Source: Chitinophagaceae bacterium (lineage in GTDB: Bacteria > Bacteroidota > Bacteroidia > Chitinophagales > Chitinophagaceae). From it: 64,000 bases of DNA. The stretch is from contig JAACZQ010000001.1 in NCBI GenBank assembly GCA_009996675.1, forward strand, positions 6,227 through 70,226, read 5' to 3'. The position numbers were made by a program, and so were the translations under genes. This document shows positions 32,682-41,428 of the stretch, piece after piece; positions within the stretch are counted from its first letter, which is position 1; each line of letters starts with the position of its first letter. The notes under the pieces are model-generated. The model saw only the letters and a program-made list of their open reading frames with translations. It did no database searches and was not told the DNA's origin.

Positions 32682-33230
32682 ATGCACCCCACCGACACGG
32701 AACTACTCCTTGCGTTTAAAGATCCGTCTACCCAGGAGAAAGGATTTACCGAACTGATGAAAAAATACCAGGAGAAATTGTACTGGCATGTTCGTCGTAT
32801 GGTCGTGGATCATGAAGATGCGAATGATGTACTGCAGAATATATTCATCAAGGTATGGAAGGGTCTGGCCAATTTCAGGGAAGACAGTCAGCTCTATACC
32901 TGGCTGTACCGGATTGCTACCAATGAATGCCTGAGTTTCCTGGAACAACAGAAAAAAAGAGCTACCCGATTCATGGATGAGGGTATGGATGAATCATTGG
33001 CAGAAAAAGTGAAGGCCGACAGCCATTTCGATGCCAACCGGCTGGAGTGGAAGCTGCAGCTGGCCATTCAGTCGCTTCCCGAAAAGCAGCGTCTGGTATT
33101 CAACCTCCGGTATTATGATGAAATGCCTTACGAAGAAATGAGCCGGATACTGGAAACCAGTGAGGGGGCTTTGAAGGCCAGTTACCACCATGCAGCCAAG
33201 AAGATCGAGGATTTTATCCGTAATTATTAA
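32682..33230 (+). CDS. ECF-type RNA polymerase sigma factor
   Basis: A 182-residue alternative sigma factor. The sigma2 region (about 22-92) contains DANDVLQNIFIKVWKGL and TWLYRIATNECLSFL, which contact core polymerase and the -10 element. Sigma4 (about 125-178) contains LPEKQRLVFNLRYYDEMPYE and the recognition helix EGALKASYHHAAKKIEDF. The linker is short, as in ECF factors. It heads a three-gene unit with a membrane protein likely to be its anti-sigma factor and a Spy/CpxP-like periplasmic protein, so it probably answers an envelope signal. Repeated GTTAG words in the 170 bases upstream could be part of a self-recognised promoter, but this is not established. Confidence 0.92.
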   Translation: MHPTDTELLLAFKDPSTQEKGFTELMKKYQEKLYWHVRRMVVDHEDANDVLQNIFIKVWKGLANFREDSQLYTWLYRIATNECLSFLEQQKKRATRFMDEGMDESLAEKVKADSHFDANRLEWKLQLAIQSLPEKQRLVFNLRYYDEMPYEEMSRILETSEGALKASYHHAAKKIEDFIRNY

Positions 33231-33260
33231 ACTTTTAACACCCATAACGGTCACACCAAT

Positions 33261-33998
33261 ATGCATCCCAATCCCCAAATAGCGGCAGAATTGTCTGAAA
33301 TAAGCCCATTTTGGTCTGATACTCCGGTATTTACCCCTTACCATGTACCGGATGGGTATTTTGTGCATTTACCTGGCCTGGTAGCCGACAAACGGGTGCT
33401 GGCAGATACCATCACGGGAAAAAATCTTCCCTATCTGGTGCCTGCTGATTATTTTGCACAACTGCCGGCTGCGGTGTGGCAGGCTATCCGTTCATCGGCT
33501 GTAAGCACAGAACTGGAATCGGTAGCGCCGCTTTTGTCGGGCATACCCCGTCAGATGCCTTATTCGGTACCCTCGGGTTATTTCCAGGAAAAACCGGTAA
33601 CCGGTATTACAATGCCGGCCGCAAAACCGGTACCCGTACGCCGCATGGCCGCCCGCTGGATGCAATATGCCGCTGCAGCCGTGGTAACCGGTGTACTGGT
33701 TATGGGAGCTTTTATGTTCACCGATGGTCCGGGTGGTATTGATAATAGCAGTTATATTAAAATGGATGTGGGCGAAGAGATGAATAAGATCAGTGAAGAA
33801 GACTTATCCGCTTACCTCAGTACACATGATAAACTGCTGCCGGGAATGGATCGCGAAGCAGTGAGTCTGGATGAACTGCCTGATGCCAGCGAGCATATAC
33901 AACAGGTAAGCGATGAAGACCTGGAACAATACGTAAATGAAAATACAGAACCCGGTACGGAAACCACCAGTCCGGATTCGAATGAAACTTCGTTATGA
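33261..33998 (+). CDS. putative membrane anti-sigma factor with repeated PY-x-VP-x-x-YF motif
   Basis: A 245-residue protein with one transmembrane helix (about 135-153) preceded by basic residues, so the N-terminal 130 residues should be cytoplasmic. That part contains three copies of a proline/aromatic motif at residues 26-38 (PYHVPDGYFVHLP), 57-69 (PYLVPADYFAQLP) and 100-112 (PYSVPSGYFQEKP). The periplasmic tail has two copies of an acidic motif, ISEEDLSAYL (177-186) and VSDEDLEQYV (216-225). No zinc-binding HxxxCxxC is present, so it is not a classic ZAS anti-sigma domain. Position and topology, 30 bases after the ECF gene and overlapping the next gene by 4 bases, argue for a role in holding or releasing the sigma factor. 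Confidence 0.75.
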   Translation: MHPNPQIAAELSEISPFWSDTPVFTPYHVPDGYFVHLPGLVADKRVLADTITGKNLPYLVPADYFAQLPAAVWQAIRSSAVSTELESVAPLLSGIPRQMPYSVPSGYFQEKPVTGITMPAAKPVPVRRMAARWMQYAAAAVVTGVLVMGAFMFTDGPGGIDNSSYIKMDVGEEMNKISEEDLSAYLSTHDKLLPGMDREAVSLDELPDASEHIQQVSDEDLEQYVNENTEPGTETTSPDSNETSL

Positions 33999-34399
33999 AA
34001 AGAGTAGTTGTTATTTTGTTGATGGGCTTGCTGCAACTGGGTACCATTCAGGGGCAGCCGAAAACCGGCGGCAATGTGCAGACGCTTAAAATAGCGTATA
34101 TCACCAAACAGCTTTCGCTTACCACAGAAGAAGCACAGAAATTCTGGCCGGTTTATTTCAATTATTTCGATGAAATCAAACAAGCCAGGGTCAACCAAAA
34201 AACAGATGTGCTGGCTTTTGAAGAAGCAGTGCTGAATATCCGGAAAAAATACCGCGACGAGTTCAAAAAAATACTGGGCTCCAATGAACGTGCGGGTAAG
34301 GTACTTACTGCCGACCGTGAGTTCAATAATATGGTTAAAAAAGAGCTCCAGAACAGAGCTGAACAACGTAAAAAATTAAGGCAGAAAACTGCTGAATAA
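33995..34399 (+). CDS. Spy/CpxP-like periplasmic helical protein
   Basis: A 134-residue secreted protein with a signal peptide ending near residue 20 (IQGQ). The mature part is almost entirely alpha-helical and highly charged. It opens with the pattern IAYITKQLSLTTEEAQKFWPVYFNYFDEI, close to the LT.eEa..f.pl.. pattern of Spy/CpxP and CnrX-like proteins. Such proteins act as ATP-independent chaperones or as sensors that tune an anti-sigma factor. Its start overlaps the stop of the putative anti-sigma gene (ATGA), so translation is coupled. The arrangement sigma / membrane regulator / periplasmic helical protein recalls CnrH-CnrY-CnrX, but no metal-binding cluster is evident here. Confidence 0.8.
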   Translation: MKRVVVILLMGLLQLGTIQGQPKTGGNVQTLKIAYITKQLSLTTEEAQKFWPVYFNYFDEIKQARVNQKTDVLAFEEAVLNIRKKYRDEFKKILGSNERAGKVLTADREFNNMVKKELQNRAEQRKKLRQKTAE

Positions 34400-34429
34400 T
34401 CGTTTTTCTAATCGGGTGGGGACCCATAC

Positions 34430-34460
34430 AGCCGCATAGAGCAATCCGTGCGGCTTTTTT
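34430..34460 (+). terminator. rho-independent terminator of the ECF sigma operon
   Basis: A 7-bp stem AGCCGCA / TGCGGCT with a 12-base loop is followed by six T. It begins 31 bases after the stop. Confidence 0.8.
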
Positions 34461-34464
34461 ATGG

Positions 34465-35214
34465 TCAGACCAGGGCTTTATGCCAGACGGGCGACTGGAT
34501 ATCGTGGTAAAACAGGAAGGTCCAGTCGGTACCTTCTTCCCACCATTGTTTCCGCAGTTCCATACATTTCTTACCGTCATAATCGTATTTCGCTACAAAC
34601 CGGCTTTTCATCTGCTGTAGCTGCGGCGCATCATCTCCGCCAAAAAATACGGTCTCTCCCTTTTCTTCAATCCAGAAAACCTGGTGAAACGGGCAATGAG
34701 CGCCGGTATGCTGGTAGCGAATGTATCCATCTATCAAACCCGCATCTGCAGTGAGCCATTCTACCCGGCTGAATGCTTCCAGCATCCTGAAATCTTCCGG
34801 AATATAGGAGGCGGAACCTTTGCCCAGTGCAAAATCCATTTCCCTTTGCTGCACATAGTAAGTGGCATAGGGAAAGCTGATGAATTGTTCACCGGTTTGG
34901 GCATTTTTGGTAGTAATACCACCTGCATGGTCTTTATGCAGATGACTCATCAATACCTTGGTTACTTGTGAAGGATTGATCCCTGCCTGCGCAAGATTAT
35001 GGTGGAGTTGTGGTGTGCCATCGGGCAGATTATATCCAAGACCGGTATCCAGTAAAATAATATCCCGTTCGGTAATCACCACAAATGGCTGTATTTCCAC
35101 GAGTAAGCTGCCGATAGGGCGATTACTCAGTTGTTCGCTGGATGTATCGAAAGGAACAAATGCCTTGCTTTTATCAACGGTGAATGCACCTTCTGATAAG
35201 GGAATGACTTGCAT
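34465..35214 (-). CDS. metallo-beta-lactamase-fold hydrolase
   Basis: A 249-residue MBL-fold protein. The zinc site is SHLHKDHAGG (HxHxDH), with later ligands likely in the HTGAHCPFHQ and FGGDD stretches. The opening beta strands (RPIGSLLVEIQPFVVITERDIILLDTGLG) fit the lactonase/AHL-type group of the fold. No substrate can be assigned. It has no signal peptide and so acts in the cytoplasm. It starts 36 bases after rodA on the same strand and may be carried on the rod-shape operon transcript, although a functional link is doubtful. Confidence 0.85.
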   Translation of the reverse strand: MQVIPLSEGAFTVDKSKAFVPFDTSSEQLSNRPIGSLLVEIQPFVVITERDIILLDTGLGYNLPDGTPQLHHNLAQAGINPSQVTKVLMSHLHKDHAGGITTKNAQTGEQFISFPYATYYVQQREMDFALGKGSASYIPEDFRMLEAFSRVEWLTADAGLIDGYIRYQHTGAHCPFHQVFWIEEKGETVFFGGDDAPQLQQMKSRFVAKYDYDGKKCMELRKQWWEEGTDWTFLFYHDIQSPVWHKALV

Positions 35215-35250
35215 AACCTCAAATATTTGAACCGGATATGCCTGCGTTGA

Positions 35251-36594
35251 TCAGCGCAAAACCATTTGCCTGTCGGCATCCAGTCGCAGTAAAATAAAAA
35301 TTAACACGGTAAAGGTAAGTAATGATGACCCCCCATAACTGATCAAGGGCAGGGGAATCCCCACAATGGGGAATAAACCAATGGTCATACTTACGTTAAC
35401 CGCAATATGGAAAAACAAAATACTCACCACGCTGTAGGCATATACCCGGCTGAAGGTACTTCGTTGGCGTTCGGCCAGCCGCACAATGCGATAGAGCAGG
35501 AATAGGTAGATGGCCAGGAATACGAAACAGCCTATAAAACCAAAAGCTTCTCCCAGGGAGGTGAAAATAAAATCGGTGTGTTGTTCCGGTACATATTTAC
35601 CCCGTGTTTGTGTTCCCTTGAGGAAACCACGCCCCATAAAACCACCCGATCCGATGGCAATTTTACTTTGCCGCACATTGTAATCATCCGGTTTGCGGGC
35701 CGGTTTATTACCGGGCTTTTCCATGGCTTTTTTATTCAGGCTGCAATCATATTCCTTACCCACCATGCTGTAAATACGGGTGCTCTGGTAACATTCCAGC
35801 ACATTGTTGAAGATATAAGGGACCACAAAACGTTGTATACCCACGCAGACAAGCCAGATGGTAACGATGAGTGTCAGTATCCTTTTTTTCTTTTTGATCT
35901 GTTTGCGCAGGATGAAGATCAGCAGTGCTGCGATAACGGTAAGGATTACGGCCAGTACATTGGGTTCCAGGATGAGGGTGGCAACCACCAGCACGCCAAA
36001 GGAGGAGGCAATGATGAGTATCTGTGCCGGAAGGCCCTCGCGGTACATGGCAATGAGGAAAGAAAAATATACCAGTGCCAGACCCAGTTCGTGTTGCAGG
36101 ATCGAAAGTGCCGCGGGTGCCAGGGTAATGGCGCCGGCAATGAGCTGCGATTTCAGACGGGTAAAATCCACTTCCTGTCGCGATAAAAATTTAGCCAGTG
36201 CCAGGGCCACAAAAATCTTACAGAGCTCGGCCGGCTGCAGGTTGAAACCACCACCCAGCGGAATCCAGCTCCGGGATCCATTGATGTTTTTGCCCAGCAC
36301 AAAAGTGGCCAGCATCAGCAATATGCCGAATAAATACAGGAGATTGGCAAAGGCCGTAAACAGTTTACTGTCGGTTAGCAGGATGAAAGTGGCTACAATG
36401 GCACAAACACCGGCAAAAATCAGTTGCTTGCTGTAATTGGTCTTGCCATTGATGAAAGAAGCAAACCAATCGGTGCCACTGCGGTATTCCACCATGAAAA
36501 TGCAGAGAATACCAATGGCTACCAGGATACCATAGAGCCAGATAACGGTAAAATCAACCCCCTGTGCTGCGATATTGTTGTTTTTCTTGTTCAT
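35251..36594 (-). CDS. rodA: peptidoglycan glycosyltransferase RodA (SEDS family)
   Basis: A 447-residue inner-membrane SEDS protein that polymerises lipid II in partnership with PBP2 during lateral wall growth. About ten helices are visible. SEDS motifs include GSRSWIPLGGGFNLQPAELCKI and the long periplasmic loop before RQSKIAIGSGGFMGRGFLKGTQT. EQHTDFIFTSLGEAFGFIG and the terminal VGIPLPLISYGGSS follow. The Asp of EQHTDF corresponds to the essential periplasmic acidic region. Compared with E. coli RodA, the loop before QSKIAIGSG holds about 30 extra residues, including two cysteines (ECYQSTR and YDCSLN). The gene starts 5 bases after mrdA. Confidence 0.95.
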   Translation of the reverse strand: MNKKNNNIAAQGVDFTVIWLYGILVAIGILCIFMVEYRSGTDWFASFINGKTNYSKQLIFAGVCAIVATFILLTDSKLFTAFANLLYLFGILLMLATFVLGKNINGSRSWIPLGGGFNLQPAELCKIFVALALAKFLSRQEVDFTRLKSQLIAGAITLAPAALSILQHELGLALVYFSFLIAMYREGLPAQILIIASSFGVLVVATLILEPNVLAVILTVIAALLIFILRKQIKKKKRILTLIVTIWLVCVGIQRFVVPYIFNNVLECYQSTRIYSMVGKEYDCSLNKKAMEKPGNKPARKPDDYNVRQSKIAIGSGGFMGRGFLKGTQTRGKYVPEQHTDFIFTSLGEAFGFIGCFVFLAIYLFLLYRIVRLAERQRSTFSRVYAYSVVSILFFHIAVNVSMTIGLFPIVGIPLPLISYGGSSLLTFTVLIFILLRLDADRQMVLR

Positions 36595-36599
36595 GTTGT

Positions 36600-38687
36600 T
36601 CAGGCGGGGATGTTTCTTTTGAAGTTACGTTTGTAGGGATCTTCTGCAATCAGTGGGTGTACCAGCAGTTTGGCCGGAGCCGGTTTGCCTGGTGCCGGCG
36701 GATATACCGGATCAGGGAAATCCATATAAGCCGTAGCCCTGCCCTCTTCTTCGGTTGATGGCTCCGTGGTATCGCGTGATGCTTTTCTGGAAGAAGCAGC
36801 GCGCGCAGAATCACGCTCCGCCATTTTACGTTTCATTTGCGGCGGTATCAGATTCATATTGGATATCTGCGCTACTTTGGCTTTCCGGTCGGCACCGGTA
36901 ATGGAATCTTTCAGGTATTTTTCAATGAGTAAACTGGCAATAGGGGCTGCGGATGTGGCGCCATACCCTGCGTTCTCACACATCACCGCAATAGCAATGC
37001 GGGGATTATCGCGTGGTGCAAAACCACCAAAGAAAGCGTGGTCTTTCAGTTTCTCACCACGGTAGGCATTTTCTACCGTACCGGTTTTTCCGCAAACAAC
37101 CACACCAGGCACTTTGGCATAAGCACCGGTACCAAATTCCATGGTACCCTGCATGCCTTCATGCACTTCTTCAAATACAAACTCAGGAATGTCTCTTGTT
37201 TTGTGTTTAACCCGGAACTTTTCCAGCAATCCATACTCATCACCCCCTTCAATGGAATCAATCAGGTGCGGGGTATAAAACCAACCCTTGTTGGCAATAA
37301 TAGCCATGGCGTTGGCCAGCTGGGTGAGGGTAGTGCCAATTTCACCCTGACCAATACTATTGGAAATGATATTACAGGACTGCCAGTTCTTACCAAAGAT
37401 CTTCTGGTAATAACCGGGTGTGGGAATATTTCCGTTGAGCTCAGAAGGCAGGTCAACCCCCAGTTTTCTGCCCAGCCCAAAACTGTATGCGTACTGGTTG
37501 AATAAACTCAATGAACTGTCGCGGTTGGGCAGTTTGGGGTTATCGAGAATACGGCGATAAGCCACGGCAAAATAGCTGTTGCAGGATTTAGAGATGGCGG
37601 GCTTGAGGGTGAAAGTTCCTCTGGCGTGACAACCCATGCGCCGGCCACAGCCAAAATAAGCGCCACTACAGCTAACCGTCATCTGATCATCAATAGCACC
37701 TTCGGCCATGCCAATCACACCAACCAGGGTTTTAAAAGTAGAACCCGGCGAATAAGTGGTACCCAGTGTTCTGTTGAGCAGGGGCAGCCTGGGATCGAAA
37801 TACAGCATTTCGGTCAGGTGTTTCTTCCGTTGGTTACCGGTGAGGTAATTGGGATTATAAGTGGGGGCACTTACCATGCAGAGGATACCACCGGTTTGGG
37901 GATCAATGGCTACAATACTGCCTACTTTGTTTTCCATGAGTTTCTCCCCCAGTTCCTGCAATTCCACATCAATACTGGAATAGAGGTTTTTGCCTGCAAC
38001 CGCAGCCGTATCAAAATCACCATTCTCCCAGGCACCCTGTAAGCGTCCTTTGTTGTCGCGGATATAGCGTTTAATACCCCGCTGTCCCATCAGTACTTTT
38101 TCATAGGTATTTTCCAATCCGGTACGACCGAAATAATCGCCCATTTCATATCCTTCATCCTTATGCCTGCGCAGGAAGCTGGTATCTACTTCTGCCATAT
38201 AGCCCAGGATGGCGGCGCCCACATTATAGGGATAAGTGCGTACCGAGCGTTCGTTCAAAGAAAAGCCGGGAAAGCGGTACATGTTTTCATTCAGCCGGGC
38301 AAACATTTCGGGTGTGAGCAGGGCTTCGAATACACTGGGTTTAACGCTGGTGTTTTTAAAGATCAGGTCGCGCATCCGCCGTTTGTAGGTAGCGGTATCA
38401 ATACCCAAGAGGTTACAGAGGGCAGCCGTATCGGTGGCGCGGGCTTCGGAAGGGATAACCACCAGGTCGTAACTGATGGTATTTTCCAGGATACCCCTTT
38501 TTTTGCGGTCGAAGATGATGCCGCGGTCGGGGTACACTACTTTGCGGTAAAAAGCATTGTTATCGGCTGCGAGTTTGTATTTGCTGGAAAAAAGCTGCAG
38601 GTTGATCAGCTGTCCTACAATGGCAATAAATACCACGGCAAAAATAATCTGTATCACTCGGCTTCTGCTCTGATTAAATACCGGCAT
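36600..38687 (-). CDS. mrdA: penicillin-binding protein 2 (peptidoglycan transpeptidase)
   Basis: A 695-residue class B PBP that cross-links new lateral wall. It has one N-terminal transmembrane helix (about 12-32) and a PBP dimerisation/pedestal domain with GIIFDRKKRGILENT and AAILGYMAEV. The transpeptidase domain has all three active-site motifs: SxxK in TYSPGSTFKTLVG, SxN in SKSCNSYFA, and KTG in VVCGKTGTVEN. After about residue 610 comes a low-complexity charged and proline-rich tail of about 80 residues that is absent from E. coli PBP2. It lies between mreD and rodA in the usual gene order, with 149 bases after mreD that might hold a secondary promoter. Confidence 0.95.
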   Translation of the reverse strand: MPVFNQSRSRVIQIIFAVVFIAIVGQLINLQLFSSKYKLAADNNAFYRKVVYPDRGIIFDRKKRGILENTISYDLVVIPSEARATDTAALCNLLGIDTATYKRRMRDLIFKNTSVKPSVFEALLTPEMFARLNENMYRFPGFSLNERSVRTYPYNVGAAILGYMAEVDTSFLRRHKDEGYEMGDYFGRTGLENTYEKVLMGQRGIKRYIRDNKGRLQGAWENGDFDTAAVAGKNLYSSIDVELQELGEKLMENKVGSIVAIDPQTGGILCMVSAPTYNPNYLTGNQRKKHLTEMLYFDPRLPLLNRTLGTTYSPGSTFKTLVGVIGMAEGAIDDQMTVSCSGAYFGCGRRMGCHARGTFTLKPAISKSCNSYFAVAYRRILDNPKLPNRDSSLSLFNQYAYSFGLGRKLGVDLPSELNGNIPTPGYYQKIFGKNWQSCNIISNSIGQGEIGTTLTQLANAMAIIANKGWFYTPHLIDSIEGGDEYGLLEKFRVKHKTRDIPEFVFEEVHEGMQGTMEFGTGAYAKVPGVVVCGKTGTVENAYRGEKLKDHAFFGGFAPRDNPRIAIAVMCENAGYGATSAAPIASLLIEKYLKDSITGADRKAKVAQISNMNLIPPQMKRKMAERDSARAASSRKASRDTTEPSTEEEGRATAYMDFPDPVYPPAPGKPAPAKLLVHPLIAEDPYKRNFKRNIPA

Positions 38688-38836
38688 AGTAATGGGTAAA
38701 ACGGTGAAAGGGAAAGGTTATACAAAATTGTAGAAACAGCATCAACATTGCATCAGCGGGATCAAAAATATTTATTCATACCTGTGGATGAAGCAAGGCA
38801 GCAGCTGTGGGTGATGCACAACAAGAACTGTGCTAA

Positions 38837-39370
38837 TTAAGCGGCGTTGGTGCGGTATTTGCTCTTGCGGTGGAATAAAAGTTCGGCCAGCAGGATGAGC
38901 AGGAGGCTGATGGCGGTGGTACCGGTTACTTTTCCCAGGAAATACAGGATATCACCGAACTGCATCCATTCAATGAAAACCAGATACACATGGTGTACAA
39001 ATGTGAGCAGGCCAATGTATAAAAGATAGGGTGCCCATCCCATGCTTTTGATGCCAGGCTCGGAATAGCTCTGTTCAATGGTTTCCTGGGGCAGGATCAG
39101 GCCCAGCAGGGCGGGACGGATAAAGGCAATCAGTACACAGGGGGCCGCGTGTAAACCCAGGGTACCGGTGAAGAAATCCAGCGAGAGCCCGAACGCAAAA
39201 GCAATCACCATGAGTAATACCCGGTTGATGGTAAAAGGCAGCCAGAGGATAAACAGGAAATAAACATAAGGAACAATAAACTGGTGCAGCGGCGGTACTT
39301 CATTGAGAATGAATACCTGCAGCAGGATAAACAGGATAAAACGGATGATATTTTTCAGCAGGCTGCTCAT
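38837..39370 (-). CDS. mreD: rod shape-determining protein MreD
   Basis: A 177-residue inner-membrane protein with about five helices (FILFILLQVFILNEV, PYVYFLFILWLPF and others). The sequence is weakly conserved, as usual for MreD. Assignment rests on the hydropathy pattern, the segment FALGLSLDFFTGTLGLHAA (the conserved D.FtG..G.ha MreD motif), and the position between mreC and mrdA. It overlaps the end of mreC by 4 bases, so the two are translationally coupled. It helps link MreB/MreC to RodA-PBP2. Confidence 0.92.
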   Translation of the reverse strand: MSSLLKNIIRFILFILLQVFILNEVPPLHQFIVPYVYFLFILWLPFTINRVLLMVIAFAFGLSLDFFTGTLGLHAAPCVLIAFIRPALLGLILPQETIEQSYSEPGIKSMGWAPYLLYIGLLTFVHHVYLVFIEWMQFGDILYFLGKVTGTTAISLLLILLAELLFHRKSKYRTNAA

Positions 39371-40218
39371 GGGTTACGGGATGCATTGTTTTCCAGGGCT
39401 ACCTGTTCGTTATAACGACTGTTTTCTACGAGGTATACATACTGGATACTGAAAAAATTGGTAGCTGTTTTAACCTTCAGGGTATAAAAATTACTCGAGG
39501 GATCTGCTATGATATCGGCAACGGTTCCAACCATGAGGCTGGAGGGGAAATTAGCCGAATAGGTGCTGGTAACCACGCTGTCGCCCTTGGCAATCTTGGC
39601 ACTTTTGGAGATATTCCGCAGGGTAAGATAAGCCGGGTCGCTGCCATCCCATTCAATGGTACCGGCATTATTGTCTTTTTTCAGCATGGCACTCACCCGG
39701 CTGTTGCGGTGCAGCAGGCTCATGACTTTGCTGATATTATCGCTGGTTTCCACTACAACACCTACAATGCCTTGCGGACTGATAACGGCCATACCTTTTT
39801 TAACCCCCTGCAGGCTGCCACGTTCCAGGGTCAGGAAATTGGTTTGCAGGGTAACGGTATTGCCGATCACACGGGCTGGCAGCCAGGTGAATTTACGGAA
39901 ACGCCCCAGGGTGTCGCGGTGGATGGTATCGGTGAAATTAATGCGACTACTATCGGGTGCCTGAAAATTGGCAGCCAGCATATTTTTCAGCCGGTTGTTT
40001 TCTTCTACCAGCTGTCTGTTGGTTTCGGCCAGGTTGAAATAATTGCGCAGTTTACTGTAACGTTCATCAATCTTACCGACCATTTCGCTGGTGGCAGCAG
40101 CAAAAAAGGCTTCGTGTGAGGGGCTGGAGCTACTGAGCAAAATAATGGCAGCTATCTGCAGCAACAGGAAGCTGAGAAAAGTAAAGTAACGCCGTATGAA
40201 CAGAAAAATATTCTTCAA
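39367..40218 (-). CDS. mreC: rod shape-determining protein MreC
   Basis: A 283-residue periplasmic scaffold protein with an N-terminal anchor (about 10-30, TFLSFLLLQIAAIILLSSSS). A coiled coil follows (about 60-90, NLAETNRQLVEENNRLKNML), then the double beta-barrel domain with the family stretch GVKKGMAVISPQGIVGVVVE and SVVTSTYSANFPSSLMVGTV. MreC activates PBP2. The gene starts 54 bases after mreB and overlaps mreD by 4 bases. Confidence 0.95.
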   Translation of the reverse strand: MKNIFLFIRRYFTFLSFLLLQIAAIILLSSSSPSHEAFFAAATSEMVGKIDERYSKLRNYFNLAETNRQLVEENNRLKNMLAANFQAPDSSRINFTDTIHRDTLGRFRKFTWLPARVIGNTVTLQTNFLTLERGSLQGVKKGMAVISPQGIVGVVVETSDNISKVMSLLHRNSRVSAMLKKDNNAGTIEWDGSDPAYLTLRNISKSAKIAKGDSVVTSTYSANFPSSLMVGTVADIIADPSSNFYTLKVKTATNFFSIQYVYLVENSRYNEQVALENNASRNP

Positions 40219-40272
40219 AGTAGCAACATTAGAGCCCTTCCGGAGAACCGGTATGAATGTATAGCGTTCCGA

Positions 40273-41298
40273 TTATCGCATGATGAAGGGGAAGCGCTGG
40301 TAATTTTTCAACGCCAGCCCGGTACCTCTTACCACACTTTTCAGCGGATCATCCGCTACATGAACAGGCAGTTTAATTTTTGCGCTGAGACGTTTGTCGA
40401 GTCCGCGCAGCAATGCACCACCTCCTGTGAGGTACAGACCGCGGCGGTAAATATCGGCAGCCAGTTCGGGCGGTGTGGTTTCCAGCGCTTTCAGAATGGC
40501 TTCTTCAATTTTGAAAATACTCTTGTCCAGTGCTTCGGCAATTTCCTGGTAGCTTACCATGATCTGCTTGGGAATACCGGTTACCAGGTCTCTTCCGTTT
40601 ACGGGCAAATCATCGGGCGGGTTGTCCAGGTCTTTCATCGCAGCACCTACATTGATCTTGATCTGCTCGGCAGTACGTTCACCAATCAGTAGGCTGTGAT
40701 AACGACGTAATGCTTCCATGATATCTGCTGTGAATTCATCACCTGCTACACGGATACTCTGGTCGCACACAATACCTGCCAATGCAATTACGGTAATACC
40801 GGTAGTACCACCGCCAATATCAATGATCATGTTACCAACGGGCTCTTCCACATCAATACCAATACCCAGTGCAGCGGCCATGGGTTCATGGATCATATAA
40901 ACTTCTTTGGCACCGGCCTGCTCAGCACTATCGCGAACGGCACGTTTTTCAACTTCGGTGATGGAAGAAGGAATACAGATCACCATACGCCAGCTGGGAG
41001 GGAATAAAGGTTTTTTGGGATAGATCATTTTGATCAACTCACGGATCATTAATTCCGCAGCGTTGAAATCCGCGATCACACCATCTTTCAACGGACGAAC
41101 CGTTCTGATACTTTCGTGGGTTTTTTCGTGCATCATGAGGGCTTTCTTGCCCACGGCCAGCACTTCTTTCATATTGTTACGGTTCAGGGCCACAATGGAT
41201 GGCTCGTTTACCACTACTTCGTCATTATGGATGATCAGGGTATTGGCAGTGCCCAGATCCATCGCAATTTCCTGCGTAAAAAAATTGAATAATCCCAT
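40273..41298 (-). CDS. mreB: rod shape-determining actin homologue MreB
   Basis: A 341-residue actin-fold filament protein that directs lateral wall synthesis. The N-terminal amphipathic MGLFNFFTQE is a plausible membrane anchor. Nucleotide-binding motifs are phosphate-1 (AMDLGTANTLI), phosphate-2 (MIIDIGGGTTGITVIAL) and adenosine (LTGGGALLRGLDKRLS). The length is normal. It is first in the operon. A promoter candidate with both elements lies just upstream (41335-41366), followed further upstream by the repeat-filled intergenic block. I see no second mreB-like gene here. Confidence 0.97.
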   Translation of the reverse strand: MGLFNFFTQEIAMDLGTANTLIIHNDEVVVNEPSIVALNRNNMKEVLAVGKKALMMHEKTHESIRTVRPLKDGVIADFNAAELMIRELIKMIYPKKPLFPPSWRMVICIPSSITEVEKRAVRDSAEQAGAKEVYMIHEPMAAALGIGIDVEEPVGNMIIDIGGGTTGITVIALAGIVCDQSIRVAGDEFTADIMEALRRYHSLLIGERTAEQIKINVGAAMKDLDNPPDDLPVNGRDLVTGIPKQIMVSYQEIAEALDKSIFKIEEAILKALETTPPELAADIYRRGLYLTGGGALLRGLDKRLSAKIKLPVHVADDPLKSVVRGTGLALKNYQRFPFIMR

Positions 41299-41334
41299 TG
41301 ATGTGTGTCGTTCTTAGATGATAACTGATGTTTG

Positions 41335-41366
41335 CAAAGGTGGATGAAATTACTTGAAATAACAAA
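41335..41366 (-). promoter_or_regulatory. promoter of the mreBCD-mrdA-rodA operon
   Basis: Read on the minus strand, a TTTG (41363-41366) is followed after exactly 20 bases by CACCTTTG (41335-41342), one base from TAnnTTTG. This is the expected -33/-7 spacing for the Bacteroidota primary sigma factor. The predicted start leaves a leader of about 30 bases before mreB. Confidence 0.5.
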
Positions 41367-41380
41367 GTATAAAAAACTGA

Positions 41381-41428
41381 TTTTGGGTTTTTAGTTTTTG
41401 GTTTTGGGTTTGTGGTTTTGTTTTTTTT
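41381..41428. repeat. T/G-rich low-complexity tract
   Basis: The plus strand repeats words of the type GGGTTTTTAG, TTTTTGG, TTTTGGG, TTTGTGG, TTTTG. The two GGG and two GG runs could in principle form a two-layer G-quadruplex on the plus strand. It lies immediately upstream of the mreB promoter. Confidence 0.5.

Noticed and set aside
34465-35214. AHL lactonase or beta-lactamase assignment for the MBL protein
   Set aside because: The fold motif alone does not define the substrate; quorum-quenching or resistance would be over-calling.
35578-36186. 202-codon frame antisense to rodA
   Set aside because: Composition is His/Gln/Gly-rich without a fold pattern, fully inside a well-identified gene on the other strand.
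41381-41428. Functional G-quadruplex
   Set aside because: Only two GGG runs are present; at best a weak two-layer structure, so I list it only as a T/G-rich tract.
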